Of a stretch of 10,435 nucleotides of DNA, positions 1 to 5,443 are shown in pieces. Numbering within the stretch: the stretch's first letter is position 1; the number at the start of each line of letters is the position of its first letter. Made by a program: the position numbers and the translations under genes. The notes under the pieces are model-generated. The model was not told the origin of the DNA and ran no database searches. It was given only the letters and a program-made list of their open reading frames with translations. Source of the DNA: Azoarcus sp. (lineage in GTDB: Bacteria; Pseudomonadota; Gammaproteobacteria; Burkholderiales; Rhodocyclaceae); assembly GCA_031258035.1 (NCBI GenBank), contig JAIRNL010000055.1, forward strand, positions 1 to 10,435. The letters are read 5' to 3'.

Positions 1-104
1 GCACGATGCGGCCTGCGGCTTCCCAGGAAAGATCCGGTTAAATTGGGTTTTGCCGAACCCCATTCGACTGTCGAAAGCGGGACGGAACTGAAAAATAAAG
101 TACC

Positions 105-175
105 GTCATTCCGCGCGAAGCCGAAGTCGCTGCAATCCAATCGCGTGTGGATTCTGCGGCTTCGCGCAGAATGAC
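105..175. repeat. Hairpin-forming dispersed repeat, copy 1
   Basis: The outer arms at 105-123 (gtcattccgcgcgaagccg) and 157-175 are inverted complements with one mismatch in 19. The inner part continues to pair imperfectly (gcaatcca against tggattc), so nearly the whole 71 nt can fold into one long hairpin. The ends, GTCATTC...GAATGAC, match those of the copy at 260-325. This looks like the short palindromic intergenic repeats common in betaproteobacterial genomes (REP or MITE type). No transposase is nearby. The family name is not known to me. Confidence 0.65.
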
Positions 176-177
176 AG

Positions 178-450
178 TTAGGGAAACCCTGATTTATTGC
201 AGCCATAACCTACTCCATGAAATGCCATTGCATACAAAGGGCGCGAAGCGCCCCTGACTGTCATTGCAGCGCGAAGTCGCGGAATCCAGACGCCGCATGG
301 ATTCCGCGACTTCGCGCGGAATGACGTGGGAGGGGGACGCGAAATGACGTGGGCTTGTTTTACAATTCATGCCGCGATGGCGGTCAAGGTCTGGTTTGGC
401 AAATTCCGGGTTAATCAGCGTTTCCTTAGCGGCGCTTACGCGCCCTTTGT
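178..450. repeat. Two nested inverted repeat pairs around the second hairpin
   Basis: Two short motifs in the left half recur inverted in the right half. Motif A at 179-199 (gggaaaccctgattta core) recurs as its complement at 411-428 with a few mismatches. Motif B at 234-252 (acaaagggcgcgaagcgcc) recurs as its complement at 431-450 with one inserted base. Motif B is itself a small hairpin (GGGCGC-gaa-GCGCCC, 239-253). The order is A, B, hairpin copy 2, A-complement, B-complement, so this is not a simple mirror; it reads as several repeat elements nested or inserted in one another. Confidence 0.45.
260..325. repeat. Hairpin-forming dispersed repeat, copy 2
   Basis: The left arm 260-288 and right arm 298-325 pair around a 9-nt loop. 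The inner 20 bp (gcgcgaagtcgcggaatcca and its complement) are perfect; the outer 6 bp gtcatt/aatgac also pair, with one small bulge between them. It shares its terminal motif with the hairpin at 105-175, which makes these two members of one dispersed family. The strength of the stem suggests it would fold in RNA or in single-stranded DNA. Confidence 0.7.
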
Positions 451-533
451 GTGCTGTGACACTTCCTGAGACAGCTTGCGTCTGGAATAAACAGAGGTTC
501 CCCGGTTCGGCGGATGAACCCGCTCTCGTTCGC

Positions 534-556
534 CTGCCCCGGAAATTCCAGGGCAG
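534..556 (-). terminator. Possible terminator hairpin after the repeat-tailed gene
   Basis: An inverted repeat (CTGCCC, one mismatch, GGA, aat, TCC, then GGGCAG) lies 63-85 nt past the stop codon of the minus-strand gene ending at 619. It has no following run of T on the minus strand, so intrinsic termination is only a possibility; it may be just a palindrome. Confidence 0.2.
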
Positions 557-618
557 GTCACGAAAGCGGTTTCCAGGCGGATATTTGTTCAACGCGCCGT
601 TTCCTGGGGGCGGTCTGT

Positions 619-1821
619 TTACCAGTAAGACCCGCCAAAACCATATGACGAGCCAAAGTCGAATGACGAACCAAAGTCGAACGACGAACCGGCATCGAAC
701 GACGAGCCAAAGTCGAACGACGAACCCACATCGAACGATGAACCCACATCGAACGACGAACCCACATCGAACGACGAACCCACATCGAACGATGAACCCA
801 CATCGAACGATGACCCGGACACGGTGTCAATCGGCAATCCGCCTGAATCAGGCTCGCTCACGAAGTCAATGTCGCCTGTCGTGTCGAAACCGTCCGATGG
901 AAATGAGGATGATGTATCGAAGGAAATCGGCGTTTCGATGACTTCGGGGCTGCTCTCTCCGGCATCATCCTCTGGCAGGACGAAACCGGGCACGACCTCC
1001 CTGATGACATCTTCCAGGCTCCGGGTACCATCGTCCAGCTTATCCCACCAAGGGCTTTTCGGGGTCTCCGCGCCGAAAGTCCAGTCATCCGGCGCCGCGT
1101 CCGCCGGCGTTGCCGCGACGGTTCCTGCTCTCTCGGCGCTGTTGTCGGGCTGAACCGGGAGGTAATTTTCGAGATCGGCAACGTCTATCTTGAGACCGCT
1201 GACATCGCTGTCTACGTCAGTCCCTCTGATCTTTTCCGATTTGCCTGGGCTTTTACCTGGGATCGAGAAGGAAAACCCGTCGTCCGCCGGCAACCTGATT
1301 CTTGAAGCGTCCCCTGTAGGGTTTTTCGCCACAACATCAAAGGTAGCCTCGCCGTCCCCATTTATCGTGACAATGCCATTTGCTGTCCCCTTGGTGCTCG
1401 GGTCTGTCACGGTTGGGGTGGTTATGCTAACGACCCCTCCCTTCACCCCAGCACCCCAACCCAAACCCGTTATATCCGCGCGGCCTCCATCCTTGTCAAT
1501 GCCAAGCGTGACATCAGCCCCCTCACCAGCAGGCACCGTCACACCCCCCGTCCAGGTTATTTTCGAGGGTTCGGCCACTGGATCCGTATACCTGATCTCC
1601 AGATTCCCTTTGATTCGCTCTCCAGTGACGTAAGTGCCCGCAATGGATGCGCTCCTCACCCCCTCCGAACCAAAGCCCAGACCTGCTTTCCAGGCGCTGC
1701 CATCGGGGTAGTCCTTCCCGACGTCGATCGCGGGACGAATATTGAGGTTTCCCCTCCCCGTGTTGTAGAAATCCGGCAGGATCAATGTAAACTTTATGCC
1801 GTCAGGATTTGTTCCTCCCAC
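619..1821 (-). CDS. Unrecognised acidic, Cys-free protein with 6-residue repeat tail (interrupted gene, main part)
   Basis: I do not recognise this protein. The open part is 400 codons from a GTG at 1821 to a TAA at 619-621. It contains no cysteine, is rich in Asp, Gly, Ser and Thr, and has no signal peptide or membrane segment. Residues 1-190 are Gly-rich with beta-like strands (ITWTGGVTV at 88-96, VTLGIDKDGG near 104-113). Residues 230-335 are acidic and probably disordered, with the segment WWDKLDDGTRSLEDVIREVV at 258-277. Residues 336-395 are about ten GSSFDV-type hexapeptides, and the chain ends GGSYW. A TGA codon lies directly before the GTG, and the same frame continues upstream to a start with a strong ribosome binding site, so this looks like a gene broken by one nonsense codon or re-entered at TGA-GTG. 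The GTG has no Shine-Dalgarno of its own. Coding status is supported by synonymous variation among tail repeats. Cys-poor acidic repeat proteins are often extracellular, but no export signal is visible. It is visibly less GC-rich than its neighbours. Confidence 0.6.
   Translation of the reverse strand: MGGTNPDGIKFTLILPDFYNTGRGNLNIRPAIDVGKDYPDGSAWKAGLGFGSEGVRSASIAGTYVTGERIKGNLEIRYTDPVAEPSKITWTGGVTVPAGEGADVTLGIDKDGGRADITGLGWGAGVKGGVVSITTPTVTDPSTKGTANGIVTINGDGEATFDVVAKNPTGDASRIRLPADDGFSFSIPGKSPGKSEKIRGTDVDSDVSGLKIDVADLENYLPVQPDNSAERAGTVAATPADAAPDDWTFGAETPKSPWWDKLDDGTRSLEDVIREVVPGFVLPEDDAGESSPEVIETPISFDTSSSFPSDGFDTTGDIDFVSEPDSGGLPIDTVSGSSFDVGSSFDVGSSFDVGSSFDVGSSFDVGSSFDFGSSFDAGSSFDFGSSFDFGSSYGFGGSYW
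637..816 (-). repeat. 18-nt tandem repeat (about 10 units) coding for the GSSFDV tail
   Basis: Units of 18 nt begin at 637, 655, 673, 691, 709, 727, 745, 763, 781 and 799. Read on the minus strand each gives G-S-S-F-D-V/F/A. The five units at 727-816 (Asp-Val type) are nearly identical, while those near the C-terminus (Asp-Phe, Asp-Ala, Tyr-Gly-Phe) have diverged. Most changes are silent in this frame (TCG/TCA for Ser, GGT/GGC for Gly) or confined to the sixth residue. The near-identity of the Asp-Val block suggests recent expansion by slippage or unequal exchange. Confidence 0.9.
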
Positions 1822-1893
1822 TCAGGGGGAAACCGTCGCGTTTCTGCCATCAAGACCGACCTTCAATCCGCCCGTCCAAGTTCTCTCAGCCAT
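1822..1893 (-). other. Cut-off N-terminal segment and in-frame TGA of the repeat-tailed gene
   Basis: In the frame of the gene at 619-1821, the minus strand reads ATG at 1893-1891, then 22 more sense codons (MAERTWTGGLKVGLDGRNAT followed by VSP), then TGA at 1824-1822, directly followed by GTG. The motif TWTGG seen here recurs at residues 89-93 of the downstream part (ITWTGGVTV), so both pieces seem to belong to one protein built from related beta-rich modules. With the stop read through, the protein would be 424 residues. Possible explanations are a natural nonsense mutation, phase variation, translational restart at the abutting GTG, or a sequencing error. Confidence 0.55.
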
Positions 1894-2134
1894 TGCAGCC
1901 TCCATCGTGTTCAACCGGCAAAAGCCGGCAGGTTGTCAAAGGATCCTGTCCAGTGCCAGCAGCAGGCGGTGAAACATGCTCGTGCTATCCATTAGTCATT
2001 TCTCTGAAAAATGCATAGCCGAAGGTACTACCTTATCGTCTTTGCGTCAACGTGCGTTCATAATTCCATGGGTTGGCGAGCCGGAAGGTTTTGCCTGCGC
2101 GCATGCCGACGCCTGACCGGCTGGCTCGCCCCTT
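1894..2134. other. Spacer upstream of the repeat-tailed gene
   Basis: No supported gene. Two small symmetric elements are visible: a hairpin CCGGC-aaaa-GCCGG at 1915-1928 in the leader of the minus-strand gene, and the 13-nt palindrome AAGGTA-c-TACCTT near 2024-2036, which could be an operator. A TTGACA hexamer is present on the minus strand at 1939-1934, but no good -10 follows at the right distance, so I cannot place the promoter. Confidence 0.35.
1899..1903 (-). promoter_or_regulatory. Strong Shine-Dalgarno for the interrupted gene
   Basis: On the minus strand, GGAGG lies 5 nt before the ATG at 1893 (GGAGG-CTGCA-ATG), ideal spacing. This decides the original start in favour of 1893 over the in-frame ATG at 1905 and the GTG at 1821, neither of which has a comparable site. 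The other genes in the window lack clear Shine-Dalgarno sequences. Confidence 0.6.
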
Positions 2135-2546
2135 TTCTTCGGGAACCTGGCTTGGCTCTCCGGGAACCTCGCCTGGCTCTCCGAGAACCTCGCCTGGCTC
2201 TTCGGGAACCTCGCCTGGCTCTTCGAGAACCTCGCCTGGCTCTTCAGGAACCTCGCCCGGCTCTCCGGGAACCTCGTCCGGCTCTCCGGGAACCTCGTCC
2301 GGCTCTCCGTGAACCTCGCCTGGCTCTCCGGGAACCTCGTCCTGCTCTCCGGGAACCTCGTCCGACTCTCCGGGAACCTCGCCCGGCTCTCCGGGAACCT
2401 CGCCTGGCTCTCCGGGAACCTCGTCCGGCTCTCCGGGAACCTCGCCTGGCTCTCCGGGAACCTCGCCCGGCTCTCCGGGAACCTCGCCCGGCTCTCCGGG
2501 AACCTCGCCCGGCTCTTCGGGAACCTCGCCCGGCTCTCCGGAAACC
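2135..2546. repeat. 21-nt tandem array, about 20 units
   Basis: The consensus unit is ctctccgggaacctcgcc plus tgg, with unit starts every 21 nt from 2135 to 2534: one diverged first unit, 18 full units and a partial last one. Because 21 is a multiple of 3 and the unit holds few stops, most frames stay open, giving ALREPRL, GTSPGSP or LSGNLAW on plus and GEPGEVP or ARFPESR on minus. The seven variable sites are unit positions 5, 7, 8, 17, 19, 20 and 21. In the plus-strand frame that reads ALREPRL (open 2011-2685), positions 5, 8, 17 and 20 are silent third-codon sites; in the GEPGEVP frame most of the same changes alter the residue. The third minus frame has a TGA in the sixth unit. This leans towards plus-strand coding, but the ORF would run into the 3' end of the minus-strand gene and has no clear ribosome site, so I annotate only the repeat. 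Confidence 0.9.
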
Positions 2547-2576
2547 GCGCGTCCCGCTTCAATGCGGAACGCGCGG
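2545..2576 (-). terminator. Hairpin after the conserved hypothetical gene
   Basis: Arms at 2545-2557 (ccgcgcgtcccgc) and 2564-2576 (gcggaacgcgcgg) pair over 13 bp with one mismatch around a 6-nt loop. It sits 37 nt past the stop codon of the minus-strand gene at 2613-3095. On the minus strand the stem is followed by TTTCC, a short U tract. This suggests an intrinsic terminator, though with a weak tail. It also borders the 21-nt array and could stop transcription from entering it. Confidence 0.45.
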
Positions 2577-2612
2577 GGTTCGGCGGCGGATGATTCCCGT
2601 GCGCGCCCGTTC

Positions 2613-3095
2613 TCAGGCTGCCTGCGTTTCGTTGTCGGCGGATTTGCGTCGGCGGCCCGGGAACCGCTCGCGCAGTTCTTCATAGACGGCCTTGGCGCCG
2701 GGGACGTCCTGCGCGGCGGCGGATTTTGCCGCGCTGTAGAAAGCAAGCGCCGCCTGGTAGGCTTCGCTGCCCGCTGTCATGATCGTGTCGTCGAGTATTT
2801 CTTCGATCTGGCGGGCGGTGTTGTGCAATACGCGCAGGCCAACCGCGTCGCTGAAGTCGATCTCGAACGCCGCCATGTCGAGATAGGGCGGGCGCAGGAA
2901 GGGGTTTTGTTGCGCGAACTGGTACGCTTTTTCGACGAAACCGAGGGTTTTTTCGCCCATCTTGGGTAGTTCGTGCCGCTCGGCGGGCGTCAGGGCGAGG
3001 GCATGGGGGGCCAGGAGATCGGACACTTGTTTCAGCAGGCCTTGCGCCTGCTCCGTCGTTTGCGCGGGAATGGATTTGCTGTGCTGGTTTTTCAT
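2613..3095 (-). CDS. Conserved hypothetical protein, 160 aa, helical
   Basis: This is a small soluble, mostly helical protein with no signal peptide, membrane segment or cysteine. It resembles a widespread family of uncharacterised bacterial proteins of about 150-170 residues that share a LTPAERxxLPKMGxKT motif (here residues 35-50), a YLD motif (71-73), DDTIMTAGSEAYQAALAFY (102-120) and a C-terminal VYEELRERFPGRRRK (137-151); this assignment is from memory of the family, not a search. The function is unknown. The ATG at 3095 is chosen because the next in-frame upstream ATG, at 3128, overlaps the -10 region of a good promoter. There is no clear Shine-Dalgarno. It is transcribed divergently from the flavoprotein gene at 3407 and followed by a hairpin at 2545-2576. 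Confidence 0.85.
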   Translation of the reverse strand: MKNQHSKSIPAQTTEQAQGLLKQVSDLLAPHALALTPAERHELPKMGEKTLGFVEKAYQFAQQNPFLRPPYLDMAAFEIDFSDAVGLRVLHNTARQIEEILDDTIMTAGSEAYQAALAFYSAAKSAAAQDVPGAKAVYEELRERFPGRRRKSADNETQAA

Positions 3096-3125
3096 GGCGT
3101 TCGGCTGATGTGTTGAAGGAAATGA

Positions 3126-3155
3126 CATATATGCGGAAATGGGGGACATTGTCAA
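3126..3155 (-). promoter_or_regulatory. Sigma70-type promoter of the 160-aa gene
   Basis: On the minus strand, a perfect TTGACA (3155-3150) is followed after 18 nt by TATATG (3131-3126). The start codon at 3095 lies 30 nt beyond the -10 element, giving a leader of about two dozen bases. Confidence 0.55.
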
Positions 3156-3187
3156 CTTCTCCGTCCGGACGGCGCCACATCCTCGCC

Positions 3188-3257
3188 GGCCATGGCGCGC
3201 GACATTCACGGGCCGGACGGGATGGGCATGCGGGTATGATCCGCGTCTGTCTTGCGT
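3188..3257 (+). repeat. 70-bp direct repeat, copy 1
   Basis: This segment matches 4336-4405 at 62 of 70 positions without gaps. Here it lies in the divergent spacer upstream of the flavoprotein gene. Read in the frame corresponding to copy 2 it gives AMARDIHGPDGMGMRV and a TGA stop, against AVARDIRGPDGMSMLV and TAA at the end of the flavoprotein. The -10-like box TATAAT of copy 2 is TATGAT here (3235-3240). It could be a relic of a duplicated gene end plus promoter, or a member of a dispersed repeat family. Confidence 0.8.
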
Positions 3258-3365
3258 GTTGATTTCCGACACCTGTTTGCATGGGGTTCATGCGATCGGC
3301 CTCTCGTTGGAGGCTAACGAAAACGGCCTTGCCAGAACAGGATGTCAATGACAACAGGTTCAACC

Positions 3366-3410
3366 ATGTCTGAACACCTCCTCACCGCTTCGATGAAACG
3401 CGCGCCATGA
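3366..3410 (+). other. Short leader ORF overlapping the flavoprotein start
   Basis: ATG at 3366 opens a 14-codon frame (MSEHLLTASMKRAP) that ends in TGA at 3408-3410. The stop overlaps the start of the next gene as ATGA (3407-3410), the arrangement typical of translational coupling. The ribosome site before 3366 is weak. The flavoprotein start itself has no Shine-Dalgarno, which fits coupling, but a chance ORF of this length is common. Confidence 0.25.
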
Positions 3411-4387
3411 CGCCCCGCATCGTCATCCTTGGCGCTGGGCCGGCCGGGCTTTCCGCCGGTTTGTGGTTGAAGAACATGGGGTTCGATCCCATGGTCCTGG
3501 AAAAGGACGACAGGCCCGGCGGCATGCTGCAATTCAACTTTCTGGAAAACGGTTGGGTGCTGGGCCATCCGGGCGTGACGGGACAGGAGTTGGGCCGGCG
3601 CTTTCATGCCCATGCCGCGAGCGCCGGCGTGGCAATACGCACGGGGGTCGAACTCAGGGCGTTGCGATCCGGGGTTTGCGGGGGGCTGGCGCTTGTCTTG
3701 CGCGCCGATGAAATAGTGGACGCCGCCGCGCTGGTCGTCGCAACCGGGACGCGCTTCCGGGCGGCGGAAATCCTGCGCGGCGTGCCGGGGGCGGACGCCC
3801 TGGCATCCGGGCAACTGGTTTGCGGCCCGTATGCTTTTCTCGATCTGGCCGGGCAGGCGGGAAAGCATGTCCTGGTGATCGGCGGCGGCGACAATGCTTA
3901 TGAAAACGCCGGCTTGTTGCTCGATGCGGGGGCGGCGGTCACGATACTCATGCGGACGCGGGCGCGGGCGCGGCGGCAGATGCGGGATGCGGTCGAAGGC
4001 CGCCCAGGGCTGGCGGTTCATGCCCAGGGCCGCGTGCTGGCGCTGCGGCGCGAGGCCGACGATGTCGTCGTCACCGCCCGGGCCGGAGACGGGGAGATTC
4101 GATTTCCGGTGAACCGGATCCACATCCTCGCCGGTTATGAACCCAATACCGCCTTCCTGGCCGATGTTTTGCCCGCCGCGTGGGAAAGCTTGCTCCGGCG
4201 CGATCCGGCGGGTTATTTGCGGGTAGATGCGTGGGGCCGCACGGGTATTCCGGGTATTTATGCGGCGGGCGATGTCTGCAACCCGGATTTTGCCGGCGTG
4301 GCCAGCGCCCTGGCCCAGGGCGCGAGAGCCGCCAGGGCCGTGGCGCGCGATATTCGCGGGCCGGATGGGATGAGCATGCTGGTATAA
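3407..4387 (+). CDS. NAD(P)/FAD-dependent oxidoreductase, thioredoxin-reductase-like, lacking CxxC
   Basis: A 326-residue cytosolic flavoprotein with the two-dinucleotide-fold plan of the thioredoxin reductase superfamily. The FAD-binding GAGPAG is at residues 9-14, with an acidic strand end LEKDDRPGG at 31-39; ATG is at 112-114; the NAD(P)H-binding GGGDNA is at 159-164; and the second FAD motif GIYAAGDV is at 283-290. In true thioredoxin reductases a CxxC disulfide precedes the NADPH fold; here the equivalent stretch is C139-G-P-Y142, so the second cysteine is missing and dithiol exchange is not expected. It may instead resemble thioredoxin-reductase-like ferredoxin-NADP reductases or an uncharacterised branch; the electron acceptor cannot be told from sequence. 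The start is the ATG at 3407, three residues before the first beta strand. The TAA stop (4385-4387) lies inside the TATAAT box preceding ttcA. The gene is bracketed by 70-bp direct repeats, the second of which encodes its C-terminal residues. Confidence 0.85.
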   Translation: MTPRIVILGAGPAGLSAGLWLKNMGFDPMVLEKDDRPGGMLQFNFLENGWVLGHPGVTGQELGRRFHAHAASAGVAIRTGVELRALRSGVCGGLALVLRADEIVDAAALVVATGTRFRAAEILRGVPGADALASGQLVCGPYAFLDLAGQAGKHVLVIGGGDNAYENAGLLLDAGAAVTILMRTRARARRQMRDAVEGRPGLAVHAQGRVLALRREADDVVVTARAGDGEIRFPVNRIHILAGYEPNTAFLADVLPAAWESLLRRDPAGYLRVDAWGRTGIPGIYAAGDVCNPDFAGVASALAQGARAARAVARDIRGPDGMSMLV

Positions 4388-4405
4388 TCCGCGTCTGTCT
4401 TACGT
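4336..4405 (+). repeat. 70-bp direct repeat, copy 2
   Basis: This copy spans the last 16 codons and stop of the flavoprotein gene and the promoter-like box upstream of ttcA. It is 89% identical (62/70) to 3188-3257, with no gaps. Most differences are transitions. Confidence 0.8.
4380..4388 (+). promoter_or_regulatory. Extended -10 promoter of ttcA
   Basis: TGGTATAAT is a perfect extended -10 element (TGn plus TATAAT at 4383-4388). No TTGACA-like -35 is found 17 nt upstream, which extended -10 promoters can do without. The start codon of ttcA lies 28 nt downstream. The box contains the stop codon of the preceding gene. Confidence 0.55.
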
Positions 4406-4416
4406 CCCGCGCCATC

Positions 4417-5310
4417 GTGTCTTCTACTTTCAGCAAAAGCTTCATCAGTCTCGAAAAATGGCTGCTGCGCCAGATCGGCAGGGCCATCGCCGATTACGGC
4501 ATGATCGGCGCCGGCGATACGGTGCTGGTGTGCGTCTCCGGCGGCAAGGATTCTTATACCCTGCTCTCGTGCCTTCTCGCCCTGCGCGAGCGCGCGCCGG
4601 TCGATTTCCGCATCGTGGCGATGAACCTGGACCAGCGCCAGCCCGGCTTTCCCACCGATGTGCTGCCAGCGTATTTCGAGAAGATCGGTGTCGAATACCG
4701 GATCGTCACCGAAGATACTTACGCTATCGTCAGGGACAAAATCCCCGCGGGCAAAACGACCTGTTCGCTGTGCTCGCGCTTGCGGCGCGCCATCATTTAC
4801 CGCACGGCGCGCGAAATCGGCGCCACCCGCATCGCGCTCGGGCATCACCGCGACGATATTGTCGAGACGCTTTTCCTGAACATGTTTTTCGGCGGCAAAA
4901 TCAAGGCCATGCCGCCCAAGCTGCGAAGCGACGACGGCAGGCACATCGTCATCCGCCCGCTGGCTTATTGCGCCGAGGCGGATATCGTCCGCTACGCGCG
5001 CGCGAAGGCGTTTCCGATCATTCCCTGTAATTTGTGCGGTACGCAGGAGCACGCCCAGCGCCAGCAGATCAAGGCCATGTTGCGGGAGTGGGAGAGACTT
5101 TATCCCGGTCGTACCGAATCGCTCGCCACGTCGCTGCGCAATGTGGTGCCCTCCCACCTGGGCGATGGCCGCCTGTTCGATTTCGCGCACCTCGCGGGAA
5201 CGCTGGAGCCAGACACGGAACAAACAACGGAGGAGGTCGATGCCGCCCCGCTCATGTCATTGCGGGAAAATGCCGCGCCGGTGCGTTTCATACGAAGCGG
5301 ATCGCCGTAA
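4417..5310 (+). CDS. ttcA: tRNA 2-thiocytidine(32) synthetase TtcA
   Basis: TtcA uses ATP and a [4Fe-4S] cluster to place sulfur on C2 of cytidine 32 in the anticodon loop of a subset of tRNAs. The 297-residue product aligns along nearly its whole length with E. coli TtcA as I recall it. Visible hallmarks are the PP-loop SGGKDS (residues 41-46), the NLDQRQPGFP segment, the cluster-binding pair in TCSLCSRLRR (C116, C119), ALGHHRDDIVETLFLNMF, PPKLRSDDGRHIVIRPLAY and PCNLCG (C204, C207), the region that supplies the third cluster ligand. The start is GTG at 4417: the conserved N-terminal helix (SLEKWLLRQIGRAIADYGMI) begins just after it and the first in-frame ATG, at 4501, would remove that helix. 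There is no clear Shine-Dalgarno. The gene starts 29 nt after the flavoprotein stop and has its own extended -10 box. The last 40 or so residues are variable in the family. Confidence 0.96.
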   Translation: MSSTFSKSFISLEKWLLRQIGRAIADYGMIGAGDTVLVCVSGGKDSYTLLSCLLALRERAPVDFRIVAMNLDQRQPGFPTDVLPAYFEKIGVEYRIVTEDTYAIVRDKIPAGKTTCSLCSRLRRAIIYRTAREIGATRIALGHHRDDIVETLFLNMFFGGKIKAMPPKLRSDDGRHIVIRPLAYCAEADIVRYARAKAFPIIPCNLCGTQEHAQRQQIKAMLREWERLYPGRTESLATSLRNVVPSHLGDGRLFDFAHLAGTLEPDTEQTTEEVDAAPLMSLRENAAPVRFIRSGSP

Positions 5311-5443
5311 TTTCCTATAGCATAATGCCGGCGTATCCGCGTCGACGTCGATTGATTATCCATGGCAACCCGTCTTGTCGCAATTTGTCGTTGGATTCAA
5401 TTCGTCGATACATGATCAAACCGCTCATCCCGCCAATACCGCC

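Larger units (their letters stand above)
1..618. other. Gene-free, repeat-rich spacer
   Basis: No convincing gene lies here. One plus-strand frame is open from the window edge to about 174, but its last third runs through a hairpin repeat, so it could at most be the tail of a gene that starts outside the window. The ORF starting at 369 on the plus strand is antisense to the tail of the minus-strand gene ending at 619, and its product is Arg/Thr-rich because it reads the 18-nt repeat backwards. What the stretch does hold is a cluster of inverted repeats, listed separately. A direct echo of the second hairpin's end (atgacgtggg at 321-330 and 344-353) suggests local duplication. Confidence 0.6.

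Noticed and set aside
24..63. TGGGTT...AACCCCA hairpin near the left edge as a terminator
   Set aside because: The stem is only about 6 bp and no gene end can be established next to it.
369..941. Plus-strand ORF with RTTNPHRTMNPH-type repeats
   Set aside because: Antisense to the GSSFDV tail; it begins in a repeat-rich spacer and lacks any ribosome site or conserved feature, while the minus-strand frame shows silent variation.
1800..1824. Selenocysteine recoding of the in-frame TGA
   Set aside because: Only a 4-bp stem (AGGA-acaaa-TCCT) follows the TGA and it does not have the shape or spacing of a bacterial SECIS; there is also no redox-protein context.
2135..2546. CRISPR array
   Set aside because: Units are contiguous 21-nt repeats without unique spacers, so this is a tandem minisatellite.
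2033..2746. Minus-strand frame reading GEPGEVP repeats (collagen-like in look)
   Set aside because: Repeat variation mostly changes residues in this frame, no plausible start lies just upstream of the repeats, and its N-terminal part lies inside the 160-aa gene in a different frame.
5362..5415. 17-codon ORF (MATRLVAICRWIQFVDT) before the FHA gene
   Set aside because: It does not overlap the start of the FHA gene and is in another frame; nothing supports translation beyond its being open.
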